Shown here piece by piece: positions 23,266 through 31,860 of a stretch of 40,108 nucleotides of DNA. The notes under the pieces were generated by a model that ran no database searches, was not told where the DNA came from, and was given only the letters and a program-made list of their open reading frames with translations. The translations under genes and the position numbers were made by a program. Position 1 is the stretch's first letter. The number at the start of each line of letters is the position of its first letter. The stretch comes from JBKEAJ01 sp047972135 (GTDB taxonomy: Bacteria; Bacteroidota; Bacteroidia; Bacteroidales; Prolixibacteraceae): contig JBKEAJ010000040.1 in assembly GCA_047972135.1 (NCBI GenBank), positions 1 through 40,108 on the forward strand. Reading direction: 5' to 3'.

Positions 23266-23918
23266 AAAGTATCCACATCCTATGTATTTTAATGGCTGTC
23301 GCACTGATAGTCTTAATAATAAGAGCCGATTTCAAACCCATTGAAATAGGCAAAAAATCAGCATCAAGCACTGCCGACAGCAAAGGGGTGCTAGAAATAA
23401 TCCATCAACGCAAGAGCGTGAGAAGTTTCACTGAGCAAAAGGTGTCTAATGATGACCTATTAACAATTGTCAAGGCAGGCATGGCATCACCAACGGCAAG
23501 AAACGCACAGCCGTGGAAGTTTATCATTATCACCGATGATGCAATGATGGACACACTCTCTGCCCGCCTACCCTATGCAAAGATGCTAAAAGATGCTTCT
23601 GCTGCAATAATAGTATGCGGCGACCTCGACAAAGCACTCACGGGAGCAGACGAGAACTATTGGTCTATCGATTGTGCTATGGCATCAGAGAATATCCTGC
23701 TAGCAGTAGAATCAATGGGCTTAGGAGCAGTATTCACCGCAGTTTGGCCTTATCCCGAAAGAGAGGTTCCCGTACGTGCTGCCCTCGAACTCCCCGACAA
23801 TCTTCGCCCTTTAAATGTTATCCCCGTCGGCTATCCTACGGGCGTAGACAAGCCAAAAGACAAGTGGAAACCTGAAAATCTGTATTGGAATGGCGTTACA
23901 TCACATGAAGCACCATAG
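23262..23918 (+). CDS. Membrane-anchored nitroreductase-family protein
   Basis: 218 residues. An N-terminal hydrophobic segment (HILCILMAVALIVLIIRAD) reads as a membrane anchor or signal, unusual for this family; the domain itself would then face the periplasm. Nitroreductase motifs follow: VLEIIHQRKSVRSF, MASPTARNAQPWKFIII, SIDCAMASENILLAVESMGL and VFTAVWPYPEREVPVR, then LNVIPVGYPTG near the end. FMN is the likely cofactor. Start: ATG 23,262 overlaps the preceding stop by 4 bases; an in-frame ATG at 23,190 lies inside the previous gene. Substrate unknown; the preceding FMN/Fe-S protein is its probable electron donor. Confidence 0.88.
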   Translation: MKSIHILCILMAVALIVLIIRADFKPIEIGKKSASSTADSKGVLEIIHQRKSVRSFTEQKVSNDDLLTIVKAGMASPTARNAQPWKFIIITDDAMMDTLSARLPYAKMLKDASAAIIVCGDLDKALTGADENYWSIDCAMASENILLAVESMGLGAVFTAVWPYPEREVPVRAALELPDNLRPLNVIPVGYPTGVDKPKDKWKPENLYWNGVTSHEAP

Positions 23919-23965
23919 GCGGAATGGTTGTTTTGATGTTGCAATTATGCGATTTTAAGAGATAT

Positions 23966-23984
23966 GGCAGGCACAAGACCTGCC
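23966..23984. repeat. Short inverted repeat after the nitroreductase gene
   Basis: GGCAGG (23,966-23,971) and CCTGCC (23,979-23,984) around a 7-base loop, followed by CCCTACATTATG and not by a T-run. It could help terminate the plus-strand transcript or be a dispersed G+C-rich repeat; neither can be shown here. Confidence 0.35.
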
Positions 23985-23997
23985 CCCTACATTATGT

Positions 23998-24504
23998 TCA
24001 TTTCCTCGTCGTTGATGGGGCATTTCCTAACCTTGGCACGAATGCCTGTGGAGCCACGCCCCATGGCTGCATCGGGGTAGATTTTGTCGGTATATCCCTC
24101 TTGTAGTTCGCATTTTTCATTGCTCTAGGGAAGAATAAATCCGCCTGTTTCCTTCTATATAGGAATGCAACATCTCTCAAGCACTTATCAGCAGAATCTA
24201 CAACAATGTATTTAATGATTTTGTCTCTCTTTATAAATATCAAGCTGAGTTGCGTTCCAAATGAAGAGTTCCCTCCAACACCAACTAGCATGTATAATTT
24301 TTTGTCGACTTTTTTGATATGCTCACTGTCAATAGGATAAAAACCACAAGAATCTTCATAAATCTATTTACTAAAACCTTCCCATAATGAAATATATCGC
24401 CATGCACCCCATCTATGATAAGCTTTATTACGAATCTTATCATTATCAAGTTCAATTGTTGTAAATGTTTCGTCTAAAAAATTAGCATCAATCACTTGCT
24501 GCCA
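23998..24504 (-). pseudogene. Broken gene of unknown family
   Basis: A frame with coding character but no start: it opens right after a TGA (24,507-24,505) as WQQVIDANFLDETFTTIELD, then NKAYHRWGAWRYISLWEGF. A TAG at 24,366-24,364 interrupts it. It goes on as YEDSCGFYPIDSEHI, MLVGVGGNSSFGTQLSLIFI and CLRDVAFLYRR. The tail from about 24,100 looks unlike the rest and ends in G+C-richer sequence. Same strand as the broken lipoprotein gene upstream, so both may be one degenerate cluster. The family is not recognised. Confidence 0.55.
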
Positions 24505-24515
24505 TCACTTTTTCC

Positions 24516-25513
24516 TTACTCCGCTAAATAGAGAGCACTATCTGATGGTAAGAAGTGGAATACATTTAATTTCTCAACAAGGTTTGCAAAACCATCAATT
24601 TTTGAATAGCCACAATCGCAGCCCGAAACACATGTATAAAAAGACCATTCTTTTTCATTGCCGTCTTTAAATCGTATTTTTATAAAATAAGTTGTGATGT
24701 CCTCCCCCATACATGATATGAGCGAGGGGCTATTTTCTCGGTCAATCTCTATGCCACACGATGTGCCATTCAGCATACCTATGGGAATCGCGTCAATAAC
24801 CTCTTTCATCTTTGGATATGGAAACACCGATACATCAGAATAATCAGAACGTGTGTTCGACATTCTGCAAGACTCCCCGGGGCTTGCGATTATTGGGTAA
24901 TCACGGCAGGCAAAAAAACGAGTAAAGCCCTCTTCATTAAAATACCACATTACAGTATCGTTAATGTTTTTCTTTCTAACAGAGTTGGCATTAGGGTCAG
25001 CGAAACCATATATTACATAGTCAATATCATCGTGTGTGTAATTACTAAAGCTGTCAATCTTAAATTCTGTTGGGGCGAAGGTCTTTCTACCCAAAATGAT
25101 GGACACGAATCTGTAAGCCCAAGCTCATTTTGTCTCATCCAATAAACATCGTCCATAATCTTATAGTTATAATTATAGTAGTGCGGTGTGCCGCCTGTAG
25201 TATCTACTTCAAAGATTGATAGCAACCTGGTCAGTCGGGGCTGCCCTTTGTAGATATATACTTCATAAACTCTGTTTGCATAACAACCATTCTCGCCGGT
25301 GGGAAAAGGGGTTGTGTCGTTCAGCACATATTTTCCATAATATGCACTATACCATTTCTTGTATCCCGTAAAAATGGTGTCCTTCATTCGGGCAAAGGGA
25401 GGATATATATCGTTCTCGAAGTGAGGACGCTTTTCCTCGCGTTCTCCCGCCATGTTGGAAGTGCTGCACGACAGCACCAAAGCTCCCAACAGTAACATTA
25501 GAATAAATCTCAT
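24516..25513 (-). pseudogene. Unknown lipoprotein gene with a frameshift
   Basis: The ATG at 25,513 gives MRFILMLLLGALVLSC, a lipoprotein signal with the lipid Cys at 16. This frame runs through ARMKDTIFTGYKKWYSAYYG, ENGCYANRVYEVYIYK and YWMRQNELGLTDSCPSFWVE. The adjacent frame then continues smoothly as KTFAPTEFKIDSFSNYTHDD, GFADPNANSVRKKNINDTV, SCMGEDITTYFIKIRF and FHFLPSDSALYLAE. A one-base loss in the short A-run near 25,085 would explain it and the full protein would be about 330 residues. No family recognised. It may be a real mutation or a sequencing error. Confidence 0.7.
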
Positions 25514-25582
25514 AACTTTTAGTTTTTTTCTTGTTAATACTTTACTTCTGTACCTCCCTTTCTCGCAATGCATCCCAATCAT

Positions 25583-25959
25583 AGTATTGCAGTATTAATA
25601 TCGGCTGTTTGCTTTTAGCCTAAAGCGTACGACATACAGCCTACAGTAGCGTGGCAATCTGTTCTTTGTTGCAGGGATTGCTTCGTCGCCAGCTCCTCGC
25701 AATGACGTTTTTGTATTTCTAAATAAAGGCTGCTCGCTTATAGCCTAAAGCGTACGGCATATTGCATTTTTAAACGATTAAACAATTCAACGATTAAACA
25801 ATTCAACATTCATATCATGCTATATTTTTGTTAAACCATTTCTATATTAACTTTTCACTATTTCAGAAGGAAGAGGAAAAACAATAATTGTAAAACCGAG
25901 TGTAAGGTATGAAAAGAAAAAATAAAATACAAGAATCTCAAAAAAGTACGCTAATGATT
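25583..25959. other. Repeat-rich gene-free stretch upstream of ssb
   Basis: About 380 bases with no gene. It holds repeat copy D (25,646-25,705) with flanks repeated near 31,861. From about 25,770 comes a low-complexity run of units like AAACGATTAAACAATTCAAC, then A+T-rich DNA before the ssb promoter. Confidence 0.55.
25646..25705 (+). repeat. Palindromic intergenic repeat, copy D (left arm lost)
   Basis: GTAGCGTGGCAATCTGTTC, then a TTTGTTGCAGG loop, ATTGCTTCGTCGCC and AGCTCCTCGCAATGAC. The left outer arm is missing. The sequence after it (GTTTTTGTATTTCTAAATAA, then AGGCTGCTCGCTTA) is identical to that after copy E for about 34 bases. Confidence 0.8.
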
Positions 25960-25988
25960 TTGCAATTAAAAAGAATTGTCTAACTTAG
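25960..25988 (+). promoter_or_regulatory. Possible promoter of ssb
   Basis: TTG (25,960-25,962), 18-base spacer, TAACTTAG (25,981-25,988), a one-base variant of TAnnTTTG; about 42 bases before the ssb ATG. Confidence 0.4.
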
Positions 25989-26030
25989 CTGTTTATAAAA
26001 AGAGGTAGTTTAATTTAAATTATTGGCGTC

Positions 26031-26477
26031 ATGGTAAATAAGGTAATATTAGTAGGAAATGTGGGTCAAGAGCCCGAGATTAGGCATTTGGACAACAACG
26101 TATCGGTAGCATCATTCTCGTTGGCTACGTCTGAGACCTACACCAAGAACAACGAGAGGGTAACAACCACAGAATGGCACAACATAGTGGCATGGCGAGC
26201 ATTGGCAGACATAACAGAGAAATATATTCACAAAGGAAGCCAACTATATATTGAAGGCAGGTTGCGCACACGCTCGTATGATGATAAGGATGGGGTAAAA
26301 AAATACCGAACTGAGATATTTGCAGATACAATCAGGCTGTTAGGCAAAAGGGAAGACAATAACAGCAGCGGAGGCTACACCGCAGCGAGTTCCACAGCAA
26401 GTCAGCCACAGCAGGTATCAGAGGACAAGACTACTGTTTACAATGAGAGCAATGATGATGACGATTTGCCATTTTAA
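26031..26477 (+). CDS. ssb: Single-stranded DNA-binding protein
   Basis: 148 residues; coats single-stranded DNA in replication and repair. The OB fold starts MVNKVILVGNVGQEPEIRHL and contains TTTEWHNIVAWRALADITE and QLYIEGRLRTRSYDD. A Gly/Ser/Gln-rich linker follows and the tail ends DDDDLPF, the acidic tip that binds partner proteins. Length and tip are normal. It heads the conserved Bacteroidota order ssb-gldE-gldD. Confidence 0.97.
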   Translation: MVNKVILVGNVGQEPEIRHLDNNVSVASFSLATSETYTKNNERVTTTEWHNIVAWRALADITEKYIHKGSQLYIEGRLRTRSYDDKDGVKKYRTEIFADTIRLLGKREDNNSSGGYTAASSTASQPQQVSEDKTTVYNESNDDDDLPF

Positions 26478-26524
26478 TTTGAGCAACAACACATTGGAAA
26501 GAGTATTAATCAATTAGTAATATT

Positions 26525-27862
26525 TTGGACGCAGACAGTATTCCGCTCCTCGCGAGCATCGACTTGGCAGTGCAATTTTATCCTATATCTACAAAGGCAA
26601 TAATCTACCTAGTATGTATTGTAGTTCTTCTTGCAATGTCCGCATTTATTTCGGGTTCAGAGGTTGCCTATTTTTCTTTGTCTCCCGATGAAAAGAATCA
26701 GTTAAGAGACGAGGGCGACAAGAAGAAAGTTTTGGCACTATTAAAGAAACCTGAGAAGCTCCTTGCGACCATACTCGTTGCAAACAACTTTATCAACATC
26801 GCCATCGTGGTAATTTTCGCACAATTTTCGCGAATGACGATGGATTTTGCCGATTCCGAAATACTGGGTTTCGTCATCGAGGTTGTAGTCATAGGCTTAT
26901 TGTTATTACTATTTGGCGAAATACTACCAAAGGTATTTGCATCACAGCACTCTCAAGGTTTTGCCAAGTTTATGTCAGCTCCTTTGCGAGTATGCATTGT
27001 CTTATGTTCGCCTTTGTCAAGCATTCTTATCAGCTCAACTTCCTTTGTAAAAAAACGTTTGGATAAATATTCATCCAACGAAGTAACTATTGATGACATA
27101 TCGCAAGCTATCGGCTTAGCGTCAGAAGAGGACATACAGGAGGAAAAGGAGATGCTTGAGGGCATCGCAAAGTTTGGTTCAAAATGTGCCAGCGATATAA
27201 TGATTTCACGTATCGACCTACTAGCCATAGAACATGATTATTCCTTTGAGAAAGTATTGAACATTATCAACGAGTCTGGCTATTCGCGCATTCCTGTCTA
27301 CGCCGATAAGCTCGATGACATACAGGGCATTTTATACATTAAAGACTTACTGAAATACACAAACGAAAAAGACAACTTTGCTTGGCAGAAATTGATAAGA
27401 CCGGCATTCTTAATTCCAGAGTCTAAAAAGATAAACGACCTACTATCAGAGTTTCAAAAGAATAAAATTCATTTGGCAATAGTTGTAGACGAATACGGAG
27501 GTGTGTCGGGCATAGTTACACTAGAGGATGTACTTGAGGAGATAGTTGGCGACATCACCGACGAGTTTGACGATATAAACGACAAAGGCTACACGAAGGT
27601 TAATCGCAACACCTATTTATTTGATGGAAAAACCTCAATATTAGACTTTTGTAAGATTTTCAACATCGACGAAGATGTTTTCGATGATATTTCTGACGAG
27701 ATAGAAACTCTTGCAGGCTTAGTATTGGAGGTAAAAGAGGCTTTTCCAAAGCTGAATGACAATATCAAGGTCAAAGGTTTTGAAATGACTGTAGAATCAA
27801 TAGATAAAAGGCGAATCAAACAACTAAAAATCGTTGTTCCTGAAAAAGTTATCAATGAATAG
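26525..27862 (+). CDS. gldE: Gliding-associated CNNM/CorC-type membrane protein
   Basis: 445 residues. The start is a TTG (26,525) giving MDADSIPLLASIDLAV, which fits the known GldE N-terminus; no ATG upstream suits. A DUF21/CNNM membrane domain (VCIVVLLAMSAFISGSEVAY, ILVANNFINIAIVVIF, GLLLLLFGEILPKVFAS) is followed by two CBS domains (SDIMISRIDLLAIE, LAIVVDEYGGVSGIVTLEDV) and a C-terminal CorC/HlyC domain. In gliding Flavobacteria GldE helps assemble the Gld machinery; in Bacteroidales its role without gliding is not settled. gldD follows with an 8-base overlap. Confidence 0.92.
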   Translation: MDADSIPLLASIDLAVQFYPISTKAIIYLVCIVVLLAMSAFISGSEVAYFSLSPDEKNQLRDEGDKKKVLALLKKPEKLLATILVANNFINIAIVVIFAQFSRMTMDFADSEILGFVIEVVVIGLLLLLFGEILPKVFASQHSQGFAKFMSAPLRVCIVLCSPLSSILISSTSFVKKRLDKYSSNEVTIDDISQAIGLASEEDIQEEKEMLEGIAKFGSKCASDIMISRIDLLAIEHDYSFEKVLNIINESGYSRIPVYADKLDDIQGILYIKDLLKYTNEKDNFAWQKLIRPAFLIPESKKINDLLSEFQKNKIHLAIVVDEYGGVSGIVTLEDVLEEIVGDITDEFDDINDKGYTKVNRNTYLFDGKTSILDFCKIFNIDEDVFDDISDEIETLAGLVLEVKEAFPKLNDNIKVKGFEMTVESIDKRRIKQLKIVVPEKVINE

Positions 27863-28451
27863 AAATATATCAATACAGATTTTATTTATTGTGGCACTCA
27901 CATTTATGGGATGCACGGGTGGTTCTTATGTTCCAAAGCCTCATGGCTACTACCGCTTTAACTTTCCAAAAAAAAGCTACCACCAAAACAAGGAGCTGCT
28001 CCCCTACTCTTTCAACATTGCTGACTACTCCACCCTCGAAGTAGATAAGGACAAGGATGCCGAACCTTATTGGCGAGATGTTGTAACAAAAACTAGCGAC
28101 ATCAATGCCAAGATACATCTGAGTTACAAGCAGATAGACGGCAACGTCGACAAATATATTGAAGATGCTTACAAGCTAGCATTTAAGCATACCATCAAGG
28201 CAAACACCATTGAAAACAATCTTATATACGATACTGTCAGACATGTTTACGGCATATACTATAACATAGACGGCAATGCAGCCTCACCATTTCAATTTTT
28301 CTTGACCGACTCCACCAAACACTTCTTGCGAGGTTCTGTATATGTTTGGTCAACTCCCAACATCGATTCGCTACAACCCATCTACGACTTTCTGACGACA
28401 GATGCAATGGAGATTATAAACAGTATTGAGTGGAACGACAACATTAAATAA
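27855..28451 (+). CDS. gldD: GldD-like lipoprotein
   Basis: 198 residues from MNRNISIQILFIVALTFMGC, a lipoprotein signal with lipid on Cys20. The core YVPKPHGYYRFNFPKKSYH and KIHLSYKQIDGNVDKYIEDA, then SPFQFFLTDSTKHFLRGSVY, match GldD, an envelope lipoprotein co-required with GldE. The start overlaps the gldE stop by 8 bases; the earlier ATG at 27,834 would bury the signal. Spacing to the next gene is 7 bases. Confidence 0.9.
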   Translation: MNRNISIQILFIVALTFMGCTGGSYVPKPHGYYRFNFPKKSYHQNKELLPYSFNIADYSTLEVDKDKDAEPYWRDVVTKTSDINAKIHLSYKQIDGNVDKYIEDAYKLAFKHTIKANTIENNLIYDTVRHVYGIYYNIDGNAASPFQFFLTDSTKHFLRGSVYVWSTPNIDSLQPIYDFLTTDAMEIINSIEWNDNIK

Positions 28452-28458
28452 AACAGCC

Positions 28459-29124
28459 ATGACTCTATATTCACGGAAAGTATCGAAATCTATTGAAATT
28501 GGAATATGGAAGCTTACCGAAACTCTGGAGGAGCTTGAAAGTAAATACAGCCCAAAGTCATCAGAAATAGGGCGATACCGACTAATATCCAACGAAACTA
28601 GAAAACGGGAATGGCTTGCAACACGCATTTTACTACGGTTAATGCTCAACAGCGACTTTCTGATAAGTTACGACAAAGCAGGCAAACCCTGCATCAACGA
28701 GATAAGCAAGGAAATAAGCATTACTCACACTTCCGATTTTGTTGGCGTTGCTATATCCGACAAGCCCTGCGGGCTTGATATAGAATCGTTGCACCGACGC
28801 TACGAAAGGATTACGAGCAAATTTCTACACTACAAAAACGAACAATGGATGCATGCTCAAACCTCAAATCAGGATGACAGGACATACCTCCTTACACTAA
28901 TATGGGTATGCAAAGAGACGCTGTACAAAATACTTAGCGATAAATATATAGACCTTCAGAATGAAACATATATTGAAGAAAACGAGAGCTTGTTATCTGC
29001 CAACACAATTGAAATTCACTACGAAACCGAAAAAAGACGAGGTAAAAATAATATCCACATCGAAATGCTTCCAAAGGATTATATTTTAGCCTACGGAGTA
29101 GACAATGACACGGTTAATTTGTAA
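28459..29124 (+). CDS. 4'-phosphopantetheinyl transferase superfamily protein
   Basis: 221 residues; moves phosphopantetheine from CoA to a carrier protein. Sfp-like layout: RKREWLATRILLRLML, KAGKPCINEISKEISITHT with the conserved SITHT, the Mg-binding CGLDIESLHRR, and the second box LLTLIWVCKETLYKIL. It begins 7 bases after gldD, an arrangement common in Bacteroidota. The carrier (ACP or another) is not shown. The earlier possible ATG at 28,426 lies inside gldD. Confidence 0.87.
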   Translation: MTLYSRKVSKSIEIGIWKLTETLEELESKYSPKSSEIGRYRLISNETRKREWLATRILLRLMLNSDFLISYDKAGKPCINEISKEISITHTSDFVGVAISDKPCGLDIESLHRRYERITSKFLHYKNEQWMHAQTSNQDDRTYLLTLIWVCKETLYKILSDKYIDLQNETYIEENESLLSANTIEIHYETEKRRGKNNIHIEMLPKDYILAYGVDNDTVNL

Positions 29125-29129
29125 ATTTG
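29122..29129 (+). promoter_or_regulatory. Possible -7 box for cysS
   Basis: TAAATTTG matches TAnnTTTG and overlaps the stop codon of the phosphopantetheinyl transferase gene, about 50 bases before the cysS ATG. No TTG upstream at the right distance; cysS may also be read through from upstream. Confidence 0.3.
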
Positions 29130-29178
29130 TGCTTTACATCTGAAAATCCGAGTATCTGAAAATCTAACAATAAAGAAA

Positions 29179-30645
29179 ATGAGCAAACTACACATCTACA
29201 ACACCTTATCAAGAAAGAAAGAAGAGTTCAAACCAATAGAAGAAGGAAGAGTTGGGATGTACGTTTGCGGACCGACCGTCTATGGCGACGCTCACTTGGG
29301 GCATGCTCGTCCTGCCATCACTTTCGATTTACTATATCGTTACCTACTTCATCTAGACTACAAAGTCCGCTATATACGCAACATTACCGACGTAGGGCAT
29401 CTTATTGGCGATGCCGACGACGGTGAGGACAAAATAGCAAAGCGTGCAAAGATTGACAAGCTCGAACCGATGGAGGTAGCACAGCATTATACCAACACCT
29501 ACCACGATTCCATGAGACTGCTAAAGGTGTTGCCACCAAGTATTGAGCCCTTGGCAACAGGGCATATAATCGAACAAATAGAACTTATAAAAGCTCTCAT
29601 TGACAAAGGCTTTGCCTACGAAAGCGAAGGTTCAGTGTACTTTGACGTTCAGCAATATGCCGAAACCCACGACTACGGAGCACTATCGGGCAGGAAGATA
29701 GAAGACCTCCTTGCCAACACTAGAGAGCTGGACGGACAGAGCGAAAAACGCTCATCTTTGGATTTTGCCATTTGGAAAAAAGCCTCAGATGAGCATATTA
29801 TGAGGTGGTCGTCGCCATGGAGCGAGGGCTTTCCGGGGTGGCACACCGAATGTACAGCTATGGGATGCAAATATCTAGGCGAAACTTTCGACATTCACGG
29901 AGGCGGCATGGACTTACAATTCCCACACCACGAAGCAGAGATAGCTCAAGCGGTGGCATCGAAGGGAAAATCGCCTGTGAACTACTGGATGCACAACAAC
30001 ATGGTAACTATTGGCGGACAAAAGATGGGGAAATCATTAGGCAACTTCATCAATCTTGACGAGTTTTTCTCAGGGAGTCATGAACTGTTGGAACAAGCCT
30101 ACTCCCCCATGACCATCAGATTCTTTATGCTGCAAGCGCATTACCGCAGCCAGCTAGACTTTTCCAACGAAGCTCTGCAAGCATCAGAAAAAGGTCTGGC
30201 GAAACTATTTGCCGCCCTTAAGGACGTATCGGGTTTGAAAACAAGCAAAAGTAGCGACATCAACGCAGAGGAGCTGAAAAACAAATGCTACGAAGCCCTG
30301 AACGACGATTTAAATAGTCCGATTCTGATTGCAAATTTGTTTGATATTGTAAGAATTGTGAACTCTATAAAAGACGGAAAATTATCTATTGACGATAAAA
30401 ATAAAGCCTCCTTATCAAACATTCTTAGCACCTTCGTTATAGATATTCTTGGCTTAGACAGTTCAGACTCATCCTCGACAAACAATTCTGCCTATCAAGA
30501 TGCAATCGATTTGCTACTAGAAATCAGACAAAAAGCAAAAGACAATAAAGATTGGACAACCTCCGATTTGATTAGGGATAAACTGCAAGAATTCGGTTTC
30601 ACCATAAAAGACACTAAAGACGGTGCGGAGTGGAGCTTACAATAA
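29179..30645 (+). CDS. cysS: Cysteinyl-tRNA synthetase
   Basis: 488 residues, class I. Zinc-binding Cys30 in MYVCGPTVYGDAHLGHAR, which also holds the HIGH-type box (HLGH); TECTAMGC and FDIHGGGMDLQFPHHEAE supply further zinc ligands and the cysteine site; the KMSKS-type box is GGQKMGKSLGNFI. The C-terminal domain ends KDTKDGAEWSLQ. Everything needed is present. The end overlaps the convergent lpxB gene by 32 bases. Confidence 0.97.
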   Translation: MSKLHIYNTLSRKKEEFKPIEEGRVGMYVCGPTVYGDAHLGHARPAITFDLLYRYLLHLDYKVRYIRNITDVGHLIGDADDGEDKIAKRAKIDKLEPMEVAQHYTNTYHDSMRLLKVLPPSIEPLATGHIIEQIELIKALIDKGFAYESEGSVYFDVQQYAETHDYGALSGRKIEDLLANTRELDGQSEKRSSLDFAIWKKASDEHIMRWSSPWSEGFPGWHTECTAMGCKYLGETFDIHGGGMDLQFPHHEAEIAQAVASKGKSPVNYWMHNNMVTIGGQKMGKSLGNFINLDEFFSGSHELLEQAYSPMTIRFFMLQAHYRSQLDFSNEALQASEKGLAKLFAALKDVSGLKTSKSSDINAEELKNKCYEALNDDLNSPILIANLFDIVRIVNSIKDGKLSIDDKNKASLSNILSTFVIDILGLDSSDSSSTNNSAYQDAIDLLLEIRQKAKDNKDWTTSDLIRDKLQEFGFTIKDTKDGAEWSLQ

Positions 30646-31747
30646 TCTTCCCTGCATTATCGCCTGCACCGTAGGGCAGCAACAAATTATTTAGTTGTTT
30701 ATAGTCTTCTATCTGTTGTTTTCGGTCTTCGCCATCGAGGATTTTTGTAAGTTCTTTTCGGGTATTTTCTACGGTACACTCGTGTACAATCAGCTCTCTC
30801 ACAGCCTCTTTATTAAGGATAAGGTTTACGAGAGACACCCATTTTACCTTTATGATGTATTTCAAAACATATTTAAAGAACCAACTATTTTTCATGTAAA
30901 ACAATACGACCTGCGGGCATCCGATAAGCCCTGTTTCTAGTGTTGCCGTTCCCGAGGTTACTAATGCCGCGTGTGCATTGTTGAGCAAGTCGTAGGTTTT
31001 ATCTTGTACCAATTTCACATCATATCCCTCTGCAATCTTCAAATACAAGTCATTGGGAACTGCATGAGTTGCACCAATCACAATCTGATAATCCGTCAAA
31101 TCCTTAACGGCTTCGAGCATTATGCGCAGATTTAGCCTCAGCTCATGGTTCCTACTTCCGGGCAGTAGTGCTATAATCTTTTTGCCATTCTCCAAATTAT
31201 TTTCAGAGCTAAATTGCTCTTTCGATATCGCAGAAGACTTAAACTCCCCAATGCTGTCCAAAAGAGGATTCCCGACATAATTCACTTCCACGCCATAGGA
31301 CTTGTAGAAATCAGTTTCAAAAGGAAATATAGTAAGCATTTTGTCCACATACTTTTTAATTCCTTTTATGCGCCAAGTCTTCCACGCCCATATTTTAGGG
31401 GATATATAATAGAATACTTTTAAATTTCTTTTTTTTGCAAACTCTGCAATTTTCATATTAAAGCTGGGGAAATCGATAAGGATAATGGCATCGGGCTGAT
31501 ACTCGTCTATTCCATTTTTCACTTGGTCGAGAGCTTGTTTCACAACCGAGAGGTTTTTAATAACGGCAGCAATGCCCATCAGAGCCGTAGATTTATAATG
31601 CCTAATCATGCCGTCTGCTACTGCCTGCATAAGTTCGCCACCCATATAAGCAAATTGTGCATCGGCATCATGTTTTATTATACCTTTCATTAGGTTCGAG
31701 CCATGTAGGTCGCCCGATAACTCTCCCACCACTATAAAGTATTTCAT
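30614..31747 (-). CDS. lpxB: Lipid-A-disaccharide synthase
   Basis: 377 residues; glycosyltransferase (GT19) joining UDP-diacylglucosamine and lipid X in lipid A synthesis at the inner membrane. MKYFIVVGELSGDLHGSNLM is the canonical start; IILIDFPSFNMKIAEFAKKR, YYISPKIWAWKTWRIKGIKK, ALLPGSRNHELRLNLRIML and ALVTSGTATLETGLIGCPQ are signature segments. The ATG at 31,747 directly follows the repeat-derived leader; the open frame to 31,783 is repeat-encoded and rejected. The last 32 bases overlap cysS. Confidence 0.95.
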   Translation of the reverse strand: MKYFIVVGELSGDLHGSNLMKGIIKHDADAQFAYMGGELMQAVADGMIRHYKSTALMGIAAVIKNLSVVKQALDQVKNGIDEYQPDAIILIDFPSFNMKIAEFAKKRNLKVFYYISPKIWAWKTWRIKGIKKYVDKMLTIFPFETDFYKSYGVEVNYVGNPLLDSIGEFKSSAISKEQFSSENNLENGKKIIALLPGSRNHELRLNLRIMLEAVKDLTDYQIVIGATHAVPNDLYLKIAEGYDVKLVQDKTYDLLNNAHAALVTSGTATLETGLIGCPQVVLFYMKNSWFFKYVLKYIIKVKWVSLVNLILNKEAVRELIVHECTVENTRKELTKILDGEDRKQQIEDYKQLNNLLLPYGAGDNAGKIIVSSTPHRL

Positions 31748-31786
31748 GTGTTTATATTTTATGCTTTTGCTGTTTTTAATCATCCA
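31748..31786 (-). repeat. Repeat-borne 5' leader in front of lpxB (shortened)
   Basis: Minus strand: GATTAAAAACAGCAAAAGC, ATAAAATATAAACACATG. It lacks the TATAGCTTACAGCTTATTGC middle seen before dapB (8867) and the gene at 32,373. Confidence 0.65.
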
Positions 31787-31860
31787 TGATTACGAGCGTT
31801 AGCGTGGCAATCTGTTCTTTGTTGTAAGAGATTGCTTCGTCGCCAGCTCCTCGCAATGAC
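31787..31860 (+). repeat. Palindromic intergenic repeat, copy E (full length)
   Basis: ATGATTACGAGCGTTAGCG, TGGCAATCTGTTC, TTTGTTGTAAG, AGATTGCTTCGTCGCC, AGCTCCTCGCAATGAC. Outer arm ATTACGAG/CTCGCAATGAC has one mismatch. Sited between lpxB and the small membrane gene. Confidence 0.82.

Noticed and set aside
25770..25810. The AACAATTCAACGATTAAAC-like run as a CRISPR or iteron origin
   Set aside because: Units are short, imperfect and touching, without spacers or a replication gene nearby; low-complexity intergenic DNA is the simpler reading.
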